DNA of 60,000 nucleotides from Tubulanus polymorphus (taxonomy: Eukaryota; Nemertea; Palaeonemertea; Tubulaniformes; Tubulanidae): contig NC_134026.1 in NCBI RefSeq assembly GCF_964204645.1, forward strand, positions 18,558,650-18,618,649, in the 5' to 3' direction. This document shows, piece after piece, positions 33,330 through 44,700 of this stretch. A model generated the notes under the pieces. The model was given only the letters and a program-made list of their open reading frames with translations. It searched no databases and was not told the DNA's origin. Made by a program: the position numbers and the translations under genes. Within the stretch, counting starts at the first letter, position 1, and the number at the start of each line of letters is the position of its first letter.

Positions 33330-34840
33330 TGGCAAAGCCGGGTCGGGGGTCGGCCTCGCGTGTCAGTACCCGAATGAGCACCGAAAGTGGCAAGCTTACC
33401 CCACGCGCGATCGTATGCTCTGGTCATAGCTGGACTAAGCGCGGCAGCCAGCAGCCTGTCTATAATGGGCCTATACCTGCCGGGAGTCAAGGACGAGGGA
33501 CCTCTGTTGGGACCGAGTCGGCCCACGGTGCCGCCTGGTGCAATCTGCGGTACTGAAACCGAGAGAGTAAGTCCGGTAGAATATTAAAATGGCCTGGTAT
33601 ATGCTCACTGAGGAAAACAATGTTACATTTTAAACAAATTGATACCATTTTCCGCACAAGGGTCATCATGGCTCTGTCCTGTGAAGACTGACGATTGATG
33701 ACATGAACAACCGCTTGATTGTCAAATGAAAACATATGGTCTTATTCCGCCATTGCTCACCCCAAACGGCCAGAACCGCTACAATTGGGTACAGCTCTAG
33801 GACTGCAATGGAGTAATTTTTCCAACTGGTCGGCCAGGTGCCACTGAACCAATGGGGCCCAAATATAGCCCCGTATCCCAACGCCCCCGCAGAGTCGGTA
33901 AAATGGTTCAACTTTTCGTTAGTCAATCTGTCGTCTATGAAAAACGACTTGCCGTTGAAGCCTGCGAGAAAAACACGCTAGATGTGGAGATCTTTTTTGG
34001 ACTCGGCCGTGAGCGTAATGTGAAATGACTTATGAGGCACGCCGACCGTCAGATCAATCAGTCTCCGGAGAAAGGGACGGCCTGGCACTATAATGGCACA
34101 TGCAAAGTTCAGAGTGCCAATCAATGATTGTAAGTGGCGTTAAGTTACCTTACGCTTATCTAAAAATTGATCCACTAAAGTGCGGCATTTGAGTAATTTA
34201 TCTTCAGGTAAAAGCGCCTCCTGCAAAACGGCATCGATCATGATTCCGGCGAACGTTAACTGGCGGACAGGTGGAACGTCTTATCTAGCTTAATGGGCAC
34301 GCCTATCTCGTGACATAGTCGTAGAAAGTTGTTTAGGTCACGCTTGCATTTGAGCTCGCCTTTTGCAATGAACAGAAAATCGTCAAGAATATGTACAACG
34401 AAAGAGCACCCTAACTTATGAACAGCTACCCACTTTAAACAAGACGAGAAACGATCGAAAATAGCGCACGAACTAGAGGCCCCCATCGGCAAAACAGCAT
34501 CAACATAAAACTTGCCATCCAAGGTGAAGCCCAACGAGGGTTGGTCAAACTCGCTTATGGGGATAATGCGAAACTTGGATTCGATATCTGTTTTTGCAAG
34601 GTAAACGTCCGGACCCAGAGATTTGATTATATCGATTGCATCTTGAACAGTTGAATATTTAATGGTGGATGCATCCACGGGGACAAATCGTTAACCGAAG
34701 AACCCTTTGGGTAGGACAGGTGATGGATAACCCTAAAGCCCCCGAGCTTTTGGGCACGACGCCGAGGGGCGAAACATGAATTGGAGTGCCATCTGGCATA
34801 AATGGGTCACTGAAGGGACCCCTAACTCTCTCCAAATTAA
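33330..34840 (-). pseudogene. DIRS retrotransposon pol: RT, RNase H, start of tyrosine recombinase
   Basis: The RT frame (34678-34256) has YLAKTDIESKFRIIPI and the catalytic HILDDFLF, the DIRS form of YxDD. A preceding piece in another frame, to about 34745, has FRVIHHLSYPKG. RNase H (33926-33500) has FTDSAGALGYGAIFG, WKNYSIAVLELYPIVAVL, FDNQAVVHVINRQSS and SEHIPGHFNILPDLLSRFQ. The last frame (33526-33330) has SPAMTRAYDRAWGKL, the start of the core-binding domain of a tyrosine recombinase, which DIRS elements use in place of an integrase. The catalytic recombinase domain is missing; the element is cut at about 33330. Frame changes occur near 34690, 34250 and 33720. Confidence 0.9.
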
Positions 34841-35023
34841 GTTATTTCGTAATCTTTTCCCAAACCACATCGGGATGATCCCTAGCCGACTTAAAATTTT
34901 TGATACTGCGGCTTGCGATTGGTCCCCCGAAAAAACTGTCGATGCGGAAACCGTGTTGAAAACCGTTGATTAGTAAATTGCGTTGCTCAGAGTCGTAATC
35001 AAAAATGTAGGGTAGAAGTTTAG

Positions 35024-36012
35024 TTAGGTGTGGGGAGGCTTGGCAGCCTTGGGTCTTTCGGGACGCTGGTTGCCAGTGCCGGCTGACCGGGCATAATTGA
35101 CAGCCAAAATGTGAGCCCCTGCAAAATTTACATCTGTGTGCATAGATGCAGGATTTCCGGGTACACCCAGAGAAGCTGTTGTACGCAAAAATACTTTGGC
35201 GAGCGATTGCGAGGAGCTGTTGCGAAAGGACTGGTTGGAGGGGCGTGGAGTTTTGGACTCCATCCAAAGCTCCCAATCGACGGTGTCCCAACTGCGAGTG
35301 GCCCCCTCAGATGAGAAACGTGCTGCCCGGAAATTCATGTCGTAAGATGACCAGTCCCCCCCTTGGGCGGCCAAATTTTGTACACTGCGGCCATATTTTA
35401 GTAAAGGTATGGCGTCAGCCGGACACCTACAAAGATGCACCGTACAAAATATTTCATACGCACGCACCCATTGTTCGATCGACTTCAAGGCGGCCGCCTT
35501 GGATGGGGCGATGGACGGGGCAGGCGTTTCCTGACCCATGTTGGGCACCACACTGAACGAATATGTGCTGCTAGGCTTACGCAGGAGCATTGCTAAATCG
35601 ACAAACTTCCCTGCCCATATGGTTTCCTTAATTTTTCAGGAACCAGGGCATCCAGCGGAACAGACGAGGAGTGGAATCTGTCGAAGTTGTTAGGCGGTTG
35701 CCCTAAAACCTGCACTGCAGTGCCCTCATTACATTCATCTGTCGGAATTGGCGGCTCCACCACGGTAACCGATGGTGGGTGAGCCACATCGTGCTGTTGA
35801 ATTTGGGGCAACAATGCCACTGCCCTCTCCAGAGTGTCCAAGAGGCGGTCGGCCCTTGCCTCCTTTTCCTGCATACTCGTCGACGCAGTTGAAACTCGGC
35901 TACTACTCGTGGGTGCGGCTGAAATTCGGGTACTACTAGTTGACGCAGCTGAAACTCGGCTACGTTTCGCACCGCGTTGGGTTGCCGACGACAATCTTTT
36001 GCCACGATTCAT
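35024..36012 (-). pseudogene. DIRS gag-like ORF
   Basis: ATG at 36012 opens a basic, Ser/Thr-rich N-terminus with a triplicated ST(S)SRxS unit, then LLDTLERAVALLPQ and LDALVPEKLRK. A one-base shift near 35630 leads into WAGKFVDLAMLL and YSFSVVPNMGQE, then SIEQWVRAYEIF, YGRSVQNLAAQGGDW and YDMNFRAARF, the conserved part of DIRS gag proteins, ending at 35024. The gag protein packages the element's RNA. It lies directly upstream of the DIRS RT on the same strand. Confidence 0.82.
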
Positions 36013-36600
36013 TTTGAATGAATTCTACTACACTACAACACAACAAAAACATAAATTTTGTTGGATATAGTAATTAAAACCCACAAAGCAAGGGTACCCG
36101 CATAGACACTGGTAGGATTTTAAGCCTAAAATTAGAAACAGTAACCTATATGTCACAAGCAGACCACACTTGAGGACGCTATGAGACCAATAAATTAAAG
36201 GCACCTAACCAAATGGCGGGACAATTAAACCCAAAAACATGAGCCCTAAGGGTACCCGGGATACACGACGGAAATAAAACTAACTCGTTTTTCTGAAAAG
36301 TGAGTATTTTGCATGTCTAAACGTCGATAAAATAATTGGACAACAAGCATTTCGACTATCCGTGATGACGGGGCAATTAAACCCTGCACGTGGGCTCCTG
36401 ACACGTTGAAAATACGAACATCTGGACACCCTTCCCCATTGAACAGGAAAATTAAGTCCTTAATGAAATTAATAACAAAAACAGACCACCTGATAACCGA
36501 AAAAACACAGGGCAATTAAGGTCATATAACCTGCTGACAGAATTAGAGACCACCTGTTAGATAACAGGGAAATTAAGGCCCCGCAAATAATTTAACGGTA
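36013..36600 (-). other. non-coding stretch with a recurring motif
   Basis: No clear gene. A short motif of the form GG(G/A)(A/C)AATTAA occurs five times, near 36218, 36369, 36445, 36511 and 36567, often after CAG or ACAG. An 89-codon frame at 36515-36246 is not recognisable. Confidence 0.35.
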
Positions 36601-36603
36601 AGA

Positions 36604-36718
36604 GTCGTTTCTACACAGATTATCAGTTTTACTGGGACGAACCGGCAGTTGGCCACCGGTCGTTTCTCCACAGATTATCAATTTGACTGGGACGAACCGG
36701 CAGTTGGCCACCGGTCGT
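36604..36718. repeat. 55-bp tandem repeat, two units
   Basis: Units at 36604-36658 and 36659-36713 share CACAGATTATCA and ACTGGGACGAACCGGCAGTT with four or fewer differences, followed by the first bases of a third unit. The array overlaps the end of the hydrolase frame. Confidence 0.9.
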
Positions 36719-37278
36719 CTTTTAGCTTGTGATGGGCATTCACAATGGCGCCACGTAGCGATCTATAAAACATCAATTGTCCCTGCCGGTTAAGGTGGAC
36801 CCCATCTTGGGCAAAAACGTTATGTCGCGAATTCCAAAACCCGCGATGACGCCAGGAAAAAACATTCTTGCAACCGTCGCAGACGGCGTGCAAGAACTCC
36901 TGCATCTCAAAAACTCTCTTATCCCCGGCTTCTCGACTAAAATTTCTATAACTGGTACAGCGTATAGGATTACAAATGTACACTAAAGCACCAGTTTGCT
37001 CGGCCACTGATGTCGCGTATTGAAAAACTTTCATCCCAACGAATGCCGGCGTATGTCGGGTATTGAAAAACTTTCATCCCAACGAATGCTGGCGTAAGGT
37101 ACCGATTGCATAGGTCGTTCGACCCTATCTGTAAAATCACCAATGAGGGTCGGCATTCATTTATGGAGGACAGGATGTCGCGATTGACCAAAGTATCGAT
37201 CGTTGCACCCCCAATACCGATCAACCGAGGTGTTGAATAATTAAAACGCTCCACATTCAGGCCCCAGTCCGGCTTCAC
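36678..37278 (-). pseudogene. SGNH hydrolase of a DIRS/Ngaro-type element
   Basis: The upstream frame (37278-36970) has RLIGIGGATIDTL and LVILQIGSNDLCN (block with Gly and Asn of SGNH enzymes). The downstream frame (37034-36678) has FAQDGVHLNRQGQLMFY, which holds the Asp-x-x-His pair at the C-terminus of the fold. A 43-bp tandem duplication (37012-37054 and 37055-37097) shifts the frame between the two. SGNH hydrolase genes are known passengers of Ngaro-type DIRS retrotransposons. This one lies 670 bases upstream of the DIRS gag on the same strand, so it probably belongs to that element or a close relative. Confidence 0.75.
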
Positions 37279-37599
37279 AATTGAAGACGTGGAATGATTT
37301 CCCTCAATAAAGTTTCAAATGCCTGATATAGCTATGTCCAACTATCACAATGTTCCTTGACATCCTGCCGTATTGTGTGAATAGAATTTAGACACGGATG
37401 GCCTAGCAAAATAGGATAAAAGGGGGGGTAAATAAGGACAAAAATAAAACGTAACCTTTCACGCTCGGGATGCGGAAGAGAAAGGAACTTGTACTTAACA
37501 GTGATTGGCTGAGAGAACAAAGAGATATTGGCGGCGCCACCAGCTGGAGGCGCCTGGCAAAGCGCTCGGTTCGTTTCGGTCGCAAAAATGTTGATGAGC
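37279..37599. other. non-coding stretch
   Basis: Junction between DIRS-related sequence and the deleted Penelope-like copy. Overlapping short frames here look like chance. Confidence 0.45.
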
Positions 37600-38574
37600 A
37601 ATCGTTACTCGCCCATCTCTTGTTTGTTAAGATTTACAACGTTGTTCAAATTTTCAATTATAAGTGCAGATTCCAAAATATGTCTTTTTGTTTTATCGCT
37701 GCAAGGGTAAATTAATTCGGCATTAACAAAATCAAAATTGTGTGAGGTCTGAAATACATGATTAGCAACTCCGCTATCAGGTTTAAAGTTTTTTTACATC
37801 TAACTTGTGCTCTTCTAAACGTTGGTTAGATTCCGACCTGTTTCTGATTCCGACCTATATATACTTTGTCGCAAACTTTACAAGGTATTTTATAAATTCA
37901 ACAGTTGAGGAATTAGGATTTAGGTTTGTTATTAATCAATATGTTGCTAAGTTTATTATTGTATTTAAAGATTAGTTATTTATTTAGTGACGGAAGAGAA
38001 ACTTTAGAATACTCGAGATAAGGTACATACGGTACAATGATAAGATGTTTATCGGTAGCCGACGTAGGAGTTCTTAGGTTGTTATTCCCAAAAATGGGTA
38101 GAATGAGCTTTTTTCAAGATGAAAACACCAGGATTATCCAACAGAGATTGCATTTTAACATTATAATCATCCAGATCTAAAATCACAATCTTGCCACCTT
38201 TATCAGCCTTAGATATTTTTATAGTTTTAGCTTTTGTAGTTCTTGGAGGGCTGGCGAAATCGACAAGGTAGATATTCGAAGAAGTTCTTGTTGAGTTGAT
38301 CGCAAATGGCCTGTAGATTCATGAACATAAAATTAATAAAGTCCAAACTGTTCGGAGATGATTTACGATATTCCAATTGGGTGACAAAGTCTAATGCATG
38401 TTTATCTTGATGAGGAAGAGAAAAGCTCAAACCATAGGCGAGAAGTTGACACTGAGTAGTAGATAACGTGGTTGAGGACAAATTGACCATGTTGTCGGTG
38501 TTACTAAATGTAACCGCACTTGCCTTAATCAAATAAAAACTATGCCCCGTGCGGGCATGAGTCCTGAAAAACAA
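37600..38574 (-). pseudogene. Penelope-like element with most of the RT deleted
   Basis: The 5' frame (38574-38227) has STTLSTTQCQLLAYGLSFS, the N-terminal block of Penelope-like proteins. It is followed by KADKGGKIVILDLDDYN, the first RT block (about 38200-38150). After about 38100 the text jumps to HLIIVPYVPYLEYSK, which lies after the RT, then IYKIPCKVCDKVYIGRN (GIY-YIG) and NHVFQTSHNFDF...HILESALI at the C-terminus, ending at 37600. So the RT palm with YxDD is gone. Several stops lie in the GIY-YIG part. It differs clearly in sequence from the copy at 2300-3683, so it is a different family. Confidence 0.85.
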
Positions 38575-38770
38575 TATAAGACCAGTAATTCATAGATTAG
38601 ATATATAAATGCAAGATAAGTAATTTATTAATTCAATAATTCAAAGAAAAAATAACTAAAGTACTTGAAAAAAATGAAAATAAACAGGGCCCTTTTTACG
38701 AAAATTAGATTAAATAAAATAAAATTAAATTAGCTTAAATGTAAGTCACTGATCAATTAAAGTTCTTTTT

Positions 38771-39283
38771 TCAAAAGTTCATAAATTTTAACTTGGCGTT
38801 GCTCCAAAAAGATCGCTCTGCCGCTCCTCGAAATTGTTCGCTGCGCTGCTCCCGAAATTGTTCGCTGTGGTTCCTGTTGCTGTCCAAAATCTGTAGTTGC
38901 TGATCTGTGGTTCCGAAATTTAAGACGGTTGCTGAATGTGAATCGTATCTGTCGAATTTACGCGAATCACATCTGTCGAATTTACGCAAATGGCATCTGT
39001 CAAATTTATAATTTGCACGACAAGCAAATACCACTCTGATGATGAAAGTCCACGGGTGATACAAATTTATTCTCAAAATGCTTATCATGTGACCATCTGG
39101 CCGTTGCAGTTGCAAGTAATCATAACCGACATAAGCAGGGAAGCAACTGGAAGGATCTTGTATCCCGATAGTCGGCCTCAGTTGCTGCGAATCGGAGCAC
39201 AGTCGACATAAGCTGAGCTGCGATTGCGGTTGCTCTAGGTTGCGTCGGTAGGAGTCAGTAGGCGTCGCGTTGTTGGTCGACAT
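38771..39283 (-). other. unassigned open frame over short tandem repeats
   Basis: A 171-codon frame whose middle lies over a 24-bp tandem repeat (38947-39010, ATCTGTCGAATTTACGC unit). Near 38819-38870 GAAATTGTTCGCTG units also recur. GTCGACATAAG occurs at 39202 and 39279. The frame is Arg/Asp/Gln-rich and matches no family I know. It probably stays open by chance, because the 24-bp unit is in phase. Confidence 0.3.
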
Positions 39284-39371
39284 AAGCCAGCCTTAAAAGA
39301 ATAATTACCCCTGTTATCACTGCTACATCTGCCATAAAGAATAATTAATAAATGGTTCTTACACAAATCTA

Positions 39372-40040
39372 TTAGCTGATAACCTGTGTTATTTGTTCTT
39401 TGTCCTGATTATTTCTAAGAGTGGATATGCCTGAATTAATTAACGCATGTGAATCAACAATAAGATCTAAATTATCATCATCCCGCATTCTCTCATTATC
39501 AGGTTCCAAAAAGTCTGGCATACAAGCGGTGTGAGCATTAAAATCACCGGTAATTAACACATTAAATTTGTATTCAACCTTTAATTGTAATAACTCTAGC
39601 TCAATCTCCCTAATAGCCCTTTCTGAGTAATATGGACTGTTTTCAGGGGGAATATAAACAACACCTTTGTCGCAGTTAAATAAATCTTTTCCTAATAAAT
39701 ACCAAGATACAAATTGACAGTCAGTTGAAATAGGTTTAATTTTAGTTTTTAAACATTTTTTGTATATGATACCTATACCACCCGATCCCTTTTTTGAGAA
39801 TTTCTTCCCATTCTTAAGTGCGCTATGTGAGAAGCAGGCAAACTGCAACCTAAATTACCATCTACATCATCTAAATGGGTTTCAGTGAGACATATAAAAT
39901 TGTTATTGCTGATATATTCAATAAATTCTGGGATACAAGTTTACTTATCAAGCCACATACGTTCAACGTTAAGAATTTTAATGTTTCTATGCAAGGTGAA
40001 TCATTAACATTTGCTGTACAGTTTCCATTTACTCTATTCA
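39372..40040 (-). pseudogene. LINE apurinic-type endonuclease domain, cut before RT
   Basis: The start (40040-39880) has ETLKFLTLNVCGLISKL and FICLTETHLDD after a frame change. The next frame (39848-39372) has GSGGIGIIYKK, VVYIPPENSPYY and ITGDFNAHTACMPDFL, all blocks of the exonuclease/endonuclease/phosphatase domain used by LINEs to nick the target (Glu in TETH, Asp and Asn in GDFN). The RT that should follow at lower coordinates is absent. LINEs usually lose their 5' end; here the 3' part is missing instead, so a later deletion or insertion cut it at about 39372. Confidence 0.85.
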
Positions 40041-40276
40041 CACCAAAAGTGCTATAGTTTTGGGTTATATCTGGTCCGTGAGTTGTGCTATTTACACTGA
40101 AATTTTTATTTACACTATCATTATTTACACAAGAGTCAACATTTTCTCTATTTACATTGGAATTGTTATCATAAAAACATACACTATTTACAAACTCAAC
40201 AACAAAACAACGATCACGCGATATGCAAAACGGTCTATGAATTGCACACATAGTCCCTCCACAGCATCCTAGCTAC

Positions 40277-40610
40277 TGTCCATCGGCGCACGGTTAGTGT
40301 TATCACGGATCACTAACTTGTCCCGAACGAAAAAAGCTTGTTTGTCTCTAGCTTTCGCAGCTCTCAGCTCTGGAAGTTGCTTACATCACCTTGCAGCCCA
40401 CTCCTCAGGCACCTACTCGCTTAATCCGAGAGACGATCCTGCAAGATTTTTTGCAGTAGAGTGCACAACTTCACGATCCTTGATGAACGCAAACTTCGCT
40501 ACAGTCAGACGTGGTTTCTTTTGGTCTTGCTTCATCTTCCCGAGCCGGTGCAATCTCGCAAACTTAATCGAATCCACAGTCTCTCTCTGTAATTTCAAAT
40601 CGTTTGTGTC
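40277..40610 (-). pseudogene. LINE ORF1-like fragment
   Basis: The minus strand reads FARLHRLGKMKQDQKKPRL, VAKFAFIKDREVV and, after a stop, EEWAAR and LPELRAAKARDKQAFFVRDKLVIRD. This text is found in many invertebrate LINE ORF1-type proteins (a His-Arg-Leu-Gly block, then a kinked helix). It lies directly upstream of the endonuclease frame on the same strand and likely belongs to the same element. Confidence 0.6.
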
Positions 40611-40704
40611 ACTGCTGACAAAAATTCACTGCTATTCACTGCCAATGAAAAGTCAAATTCACTGCCATTTGGCTACCTAGTAAAGACATGTTACCAAAAG
40701 ACTA

Positions 40705-41634
40705 TAGACCGGGAGCTGGCTCCATTTATTCAAGTGAAGAGGGGAATACCTGTTTATGCCTTCATTTGATTGGTATTATGGCACGCATACAGGATCGGAA
40801 CTTCTGCCGAGGCGCAGCCTGCTAGTTTGGCCCCTGGGGGCAATATTTTAGACCCAAATTGAAGGCTTTATTCAAGTTTTGGAAGGAATGAAAAAATCCA
40901 TGTTATTATGATTCATTGTATGCCTGCCATGGATTTTCTGCTACTGACAGAAATTTTTGCTTGCTACAAGCCCGGGACAGAAGCATTTTAGGGGGTCAGC
41001 AATACGTGTTTATTCAAGTGAAAAGAGGAATGAATGATTTTTCTTTCAAAGTGAAGTTTATACACCAGAACAATAAAAAATGCCCATGACTGAAATTTTC
41101 TGGTGATAGTTTGTCTGGACAGAAGCCCCAAAGTGCCACACCCTGGCCCACATGGATTTATACAAGTCTATTGAGGAATGGTTGAAATAAGTTTTATTCA
41201 AACAGTATATATCAGATATACATGAAATTGGGTTTAACAGACATTTTTGCTTGCTACAAGCCCGGGACAGAAACATTTTAGGGGGTCAGCAATACGTGTT
41301 TATTCAAGTGAAAAGAGGAATGAATGATTTTTCTTACAAAGTGAAGTTTATACACCAGAACAATAAAAAATGCCCATGACTGAAATTTTCTGGTGATAGT
41401 TTGTCTGGACAGAAGCCCCAAAGTGCCACACCCTGGCCCACATGGATTTATACAAGTCTATTGAGGAATGGTTGAAATAAGTTTTACTCAAACAGTATAT
41501 ATCAGATATGCATGAAATTGGGTTTAACAGACATTTTTGCTTGCTACAAGCCCGGGACAGAAACATTTTAGGGGGTCAGCAATACGTGTTTATTCAAGTG
41601 AATAGAGGAATGAATGATTTTTCTTGTTTGCTAG
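40705..41634 (+). repeat. left TIR with 290-bp internal repeats
   Basis: After an outer unique part (to about 40950), a 290-bp unit is repeated. TTGCTACAAGCCCGGGACAG occurs at 40961, 41251 and 41541. Two full units and a partial third are present. Each unit carries a chance 72-codon frame on the minus strand. Confidence 0.93.
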
Positions 41635-41790
41635 ATATGATTTATTCAAACTATAAAAAGTGTAAGCTTTCACGGAAATTCACATATCTTCAGAATAACG
41701 TAATAAGTCTCTTAATAGAGAAATTGTCATATTATGTACAAGTTTACATGTATAGCGGGCAAGTATCAGTAAGTATAGCTTGATAACTTG

Positions 41791-44700
41791 TTAGTCACAA
41801 TCATCATCATCACTGTCACTCTCACTGTCACTCGTCCATGGAGTATCTTCCAAAAGATCTAATTCTAAGCTAGTTTCATTCTCATTTCCATCGTCATCAT
41901 CGTCAATGTCTGTGTCTGCATCATATACGTCAGAAAATTCATCTGAAATACCGGTAGCACTTTCTGTAGTAGGTTCTTCTGAAAGTTTCTCTGGAAGAGC
42001 GTTTCCTTCATACTAGTATGGTAAATAGTTACCATCGTCATTGAACCATCCGTAGTTCAACGGGTTAATTCCACTGGTTGGATTTGCTGTACTGGCTCGT
42101 CTCCACAGAATAGCAATGTAGTTTACTCGCAACAGATGCTGGTCCAGGCTTTTCTGACATGGAGGTAGAGATGCACAATTTATCTTTTTCACCTTTTCAG
42201 TCATCTTACCACCTGATGTCATTTTTATGAAGTTCTGATATCTTGCCTCATTGATGTCATTCAAGTTCTTGAATCCATAAAGTTTGCAAATGAACTTACA
42301 AACTGCAGCTTTGTCAATGTTGTCAGTGGTAAGAGATTGGAGGGCTGCAACAGCGCTTTTATCATGTTCCAGTTTTGACAAAGGAATGGCCTTTCCCTTC
42401 CGATAGAATGATGACGTAAAATCGCAACCAGTTAGAGCATGGAATGCAATCATAGATTCCGCAAGCCCAGGCTGCTTTGCATTAAGACTCCTTGCAATGC
42501 CTGATGCATCAATATAACGGCGGTTATTGGCTGAACCATAGTCCATGACGAGACGTATATCAGGTATCTTCTCTGCCACGGATATGAGAAGCACCAATAC
42601 ATCGGTATCAGATGACCTAATCAGAGTATTTCCAGTTGTTCTTGCAGCATGGAACACTATGAGTGTATCAGCTTCTTCGTGAGTTGCCTGGTACTGTTCT
42701 GGTTCTTCAGACTTCAGCATTCCCATCGAATTTACCCAAAGCTTCACACATTTTCCACCATGGGACACAAAAACTGTCTTGTTGTCTATCACTGGACAAA
42801 AGTGCTCCTTCTTGAATTCAGACAATAAAAATGCTGCAAAAGCCTCTTTAAATGGGCCACTTTTCAGGAGATCAATGCCCTTTTTCTGCTGTTGCTGTTC
42901 TGAACTGGTTATATTGAAGCTTTCGGTTTGGCCACCTCTTTTTTGTCGTTCACAGTCTTTTATTGAAGGTTGAGAGTAACGGTCGAGCAGGAGATGAACT
43001 GACAGGGCTTTAGTTCGACAAACCTTTACCATTACACTTCTCGCTATGGCACCATATGATGATGTATTGTGTGTCGGTAGTACTTCATGTAAAAGTAGCC
43101 CACCATCAATCAGAAGTGTATCAATAGGTTCATTTGGATCGTATGATGTTTCAAGATACTTTTCAAGAACTTTTGTCAAATTGGCTTTTTCTGTTTTCGT
43201 AGGCATGCCATCAGCATGTGCTAAGCATAGTGGCACAATAGTAATTGGGAATTTCAGAATCTTCTGAAGATCGATGTTTTTTTCCATCGTAAGTAAGTGA
43301 CCGAATGCATCGCGTACCCCTTCCGCGGCAGTCAGAGCTTTTTTCTCCCGAGTATTTTTTGGTTTCAGATTTTCTGCTGCAAAATTCGACACTTTTACGC
43401 GCTTAACCTTCTTTAGCATTCGCGTGTTGCTTCCTGTGCATTCATCATAGAACTGTTTCTTGAGTGCTGCACCACGATTTAGAACACCAGTCAAGTAGTC
43501 TACAGTTGCTTTGTTAGCTATTTTTCCGGTGGCCAAATTCACCAATTGTGTTGGCGAGCTGTTTTCAAATGGATTGCACGTTTTCGCTAGGTACTCTTGA
43601 AATGATTGCATGTCTTTGTTATCGCGTCGAATCCTGTGTTTTGTCCGTTGTTTCATGGGAGCTTCTCCAGCTTCAATGCCACTTTGTGTTTTAAGTTCAG
43701 AAACTGCAAGGCTTCTCTGGGTAAGTGTCACACACCACCGCCGAAATGCTGAATCGGAATTCCCGAAGTGTGTTATTCCTGTCGAAGATGAAGCAGCATC
43801 CCGATTTACTGTCTGCTCAAGAGTGATGTCGATTGGTGACCGTGAGTAGGAGTTTTTTGTCCGTCTAGTTGAAAATGCGCCCGCTTTTAAAACATCTAAT
43901 GCAGCTGGCTCAAGTTTTCTCAGGTTCTCCAGAAACCATGTCCCCCAACGAGCGTAATTGGGCCGATTGAGAGCGAAGAAGATTTCCACTAATCATGGAA
44001 AAACAGTTATGTACAGATTGACATCATTCATGCGAACAGCACGCTGGATTTCTCTATATACACGGTTAATCAAGTAAATGTAAATAGCCCAGAACGCAGC
44101 AGTGCTGCCGAGTTTTCCCTCAATGACCGACTTCAAAAACGTCTCAAAGTCGATTGTTAATACATTGAAGTCTTTGTGGTCTGCAATTTCAACCAAGAAG
44201 TCTTTATCACTGGTGGAAGCAGCCTTGAGTGTTTCTATTATATGAATATATTTGTCAGAATTTTCAGCTTCCAATAGGAATCGTTCAAACAAAGCTTTTT
44301 CGAAACATCCCGCAATAATTTGGTGAAGCCGCGTACATCTCTTATAAAACTTCCCCTTCACAAAGCCATTTAACGATCCTTCGGCTAGAATTCCTGATTC
44401 TGTCATGAGATACTCTAAGCCTGATTCAGCTATCATTGTCCCAATGGCACCAAAAAATGCTAGTTCTACATGAAAGTGGCCGAGTAAAATGATAAGTTTA
44501 TCAAACTTTGGCTGATGAAGAACTTGTATCGAATATGCCTTAAGAGCAACGGCAAGATCATAGGTTACAGGATGGTAAGGCATACCTGATTCTTCTGCAA
44601 CTAGCATTGATCGGTTCATTGTCTCATAAACGACGTCATTTCGAGTCGGTGACTGTGAAATTGGGTCAAGGTAGGCTACAGCAGTAATGGGCAAATGGTC

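Noticed and set aside
37332-37601. 89-codon minus-strand frame
   Set aside because: No motif, and the GIY-YIG frame of the deleted Penelope-like copy ends at its edge; probably non-coding.
41058-41276. 72-codon frame repeated three times (also 41348-41566 and 47473-47691)
   Set aside because: It is copied along with the 290-bp TIR repeat and lies antisense to nothing known; identical by repetition, not by protein constraint.
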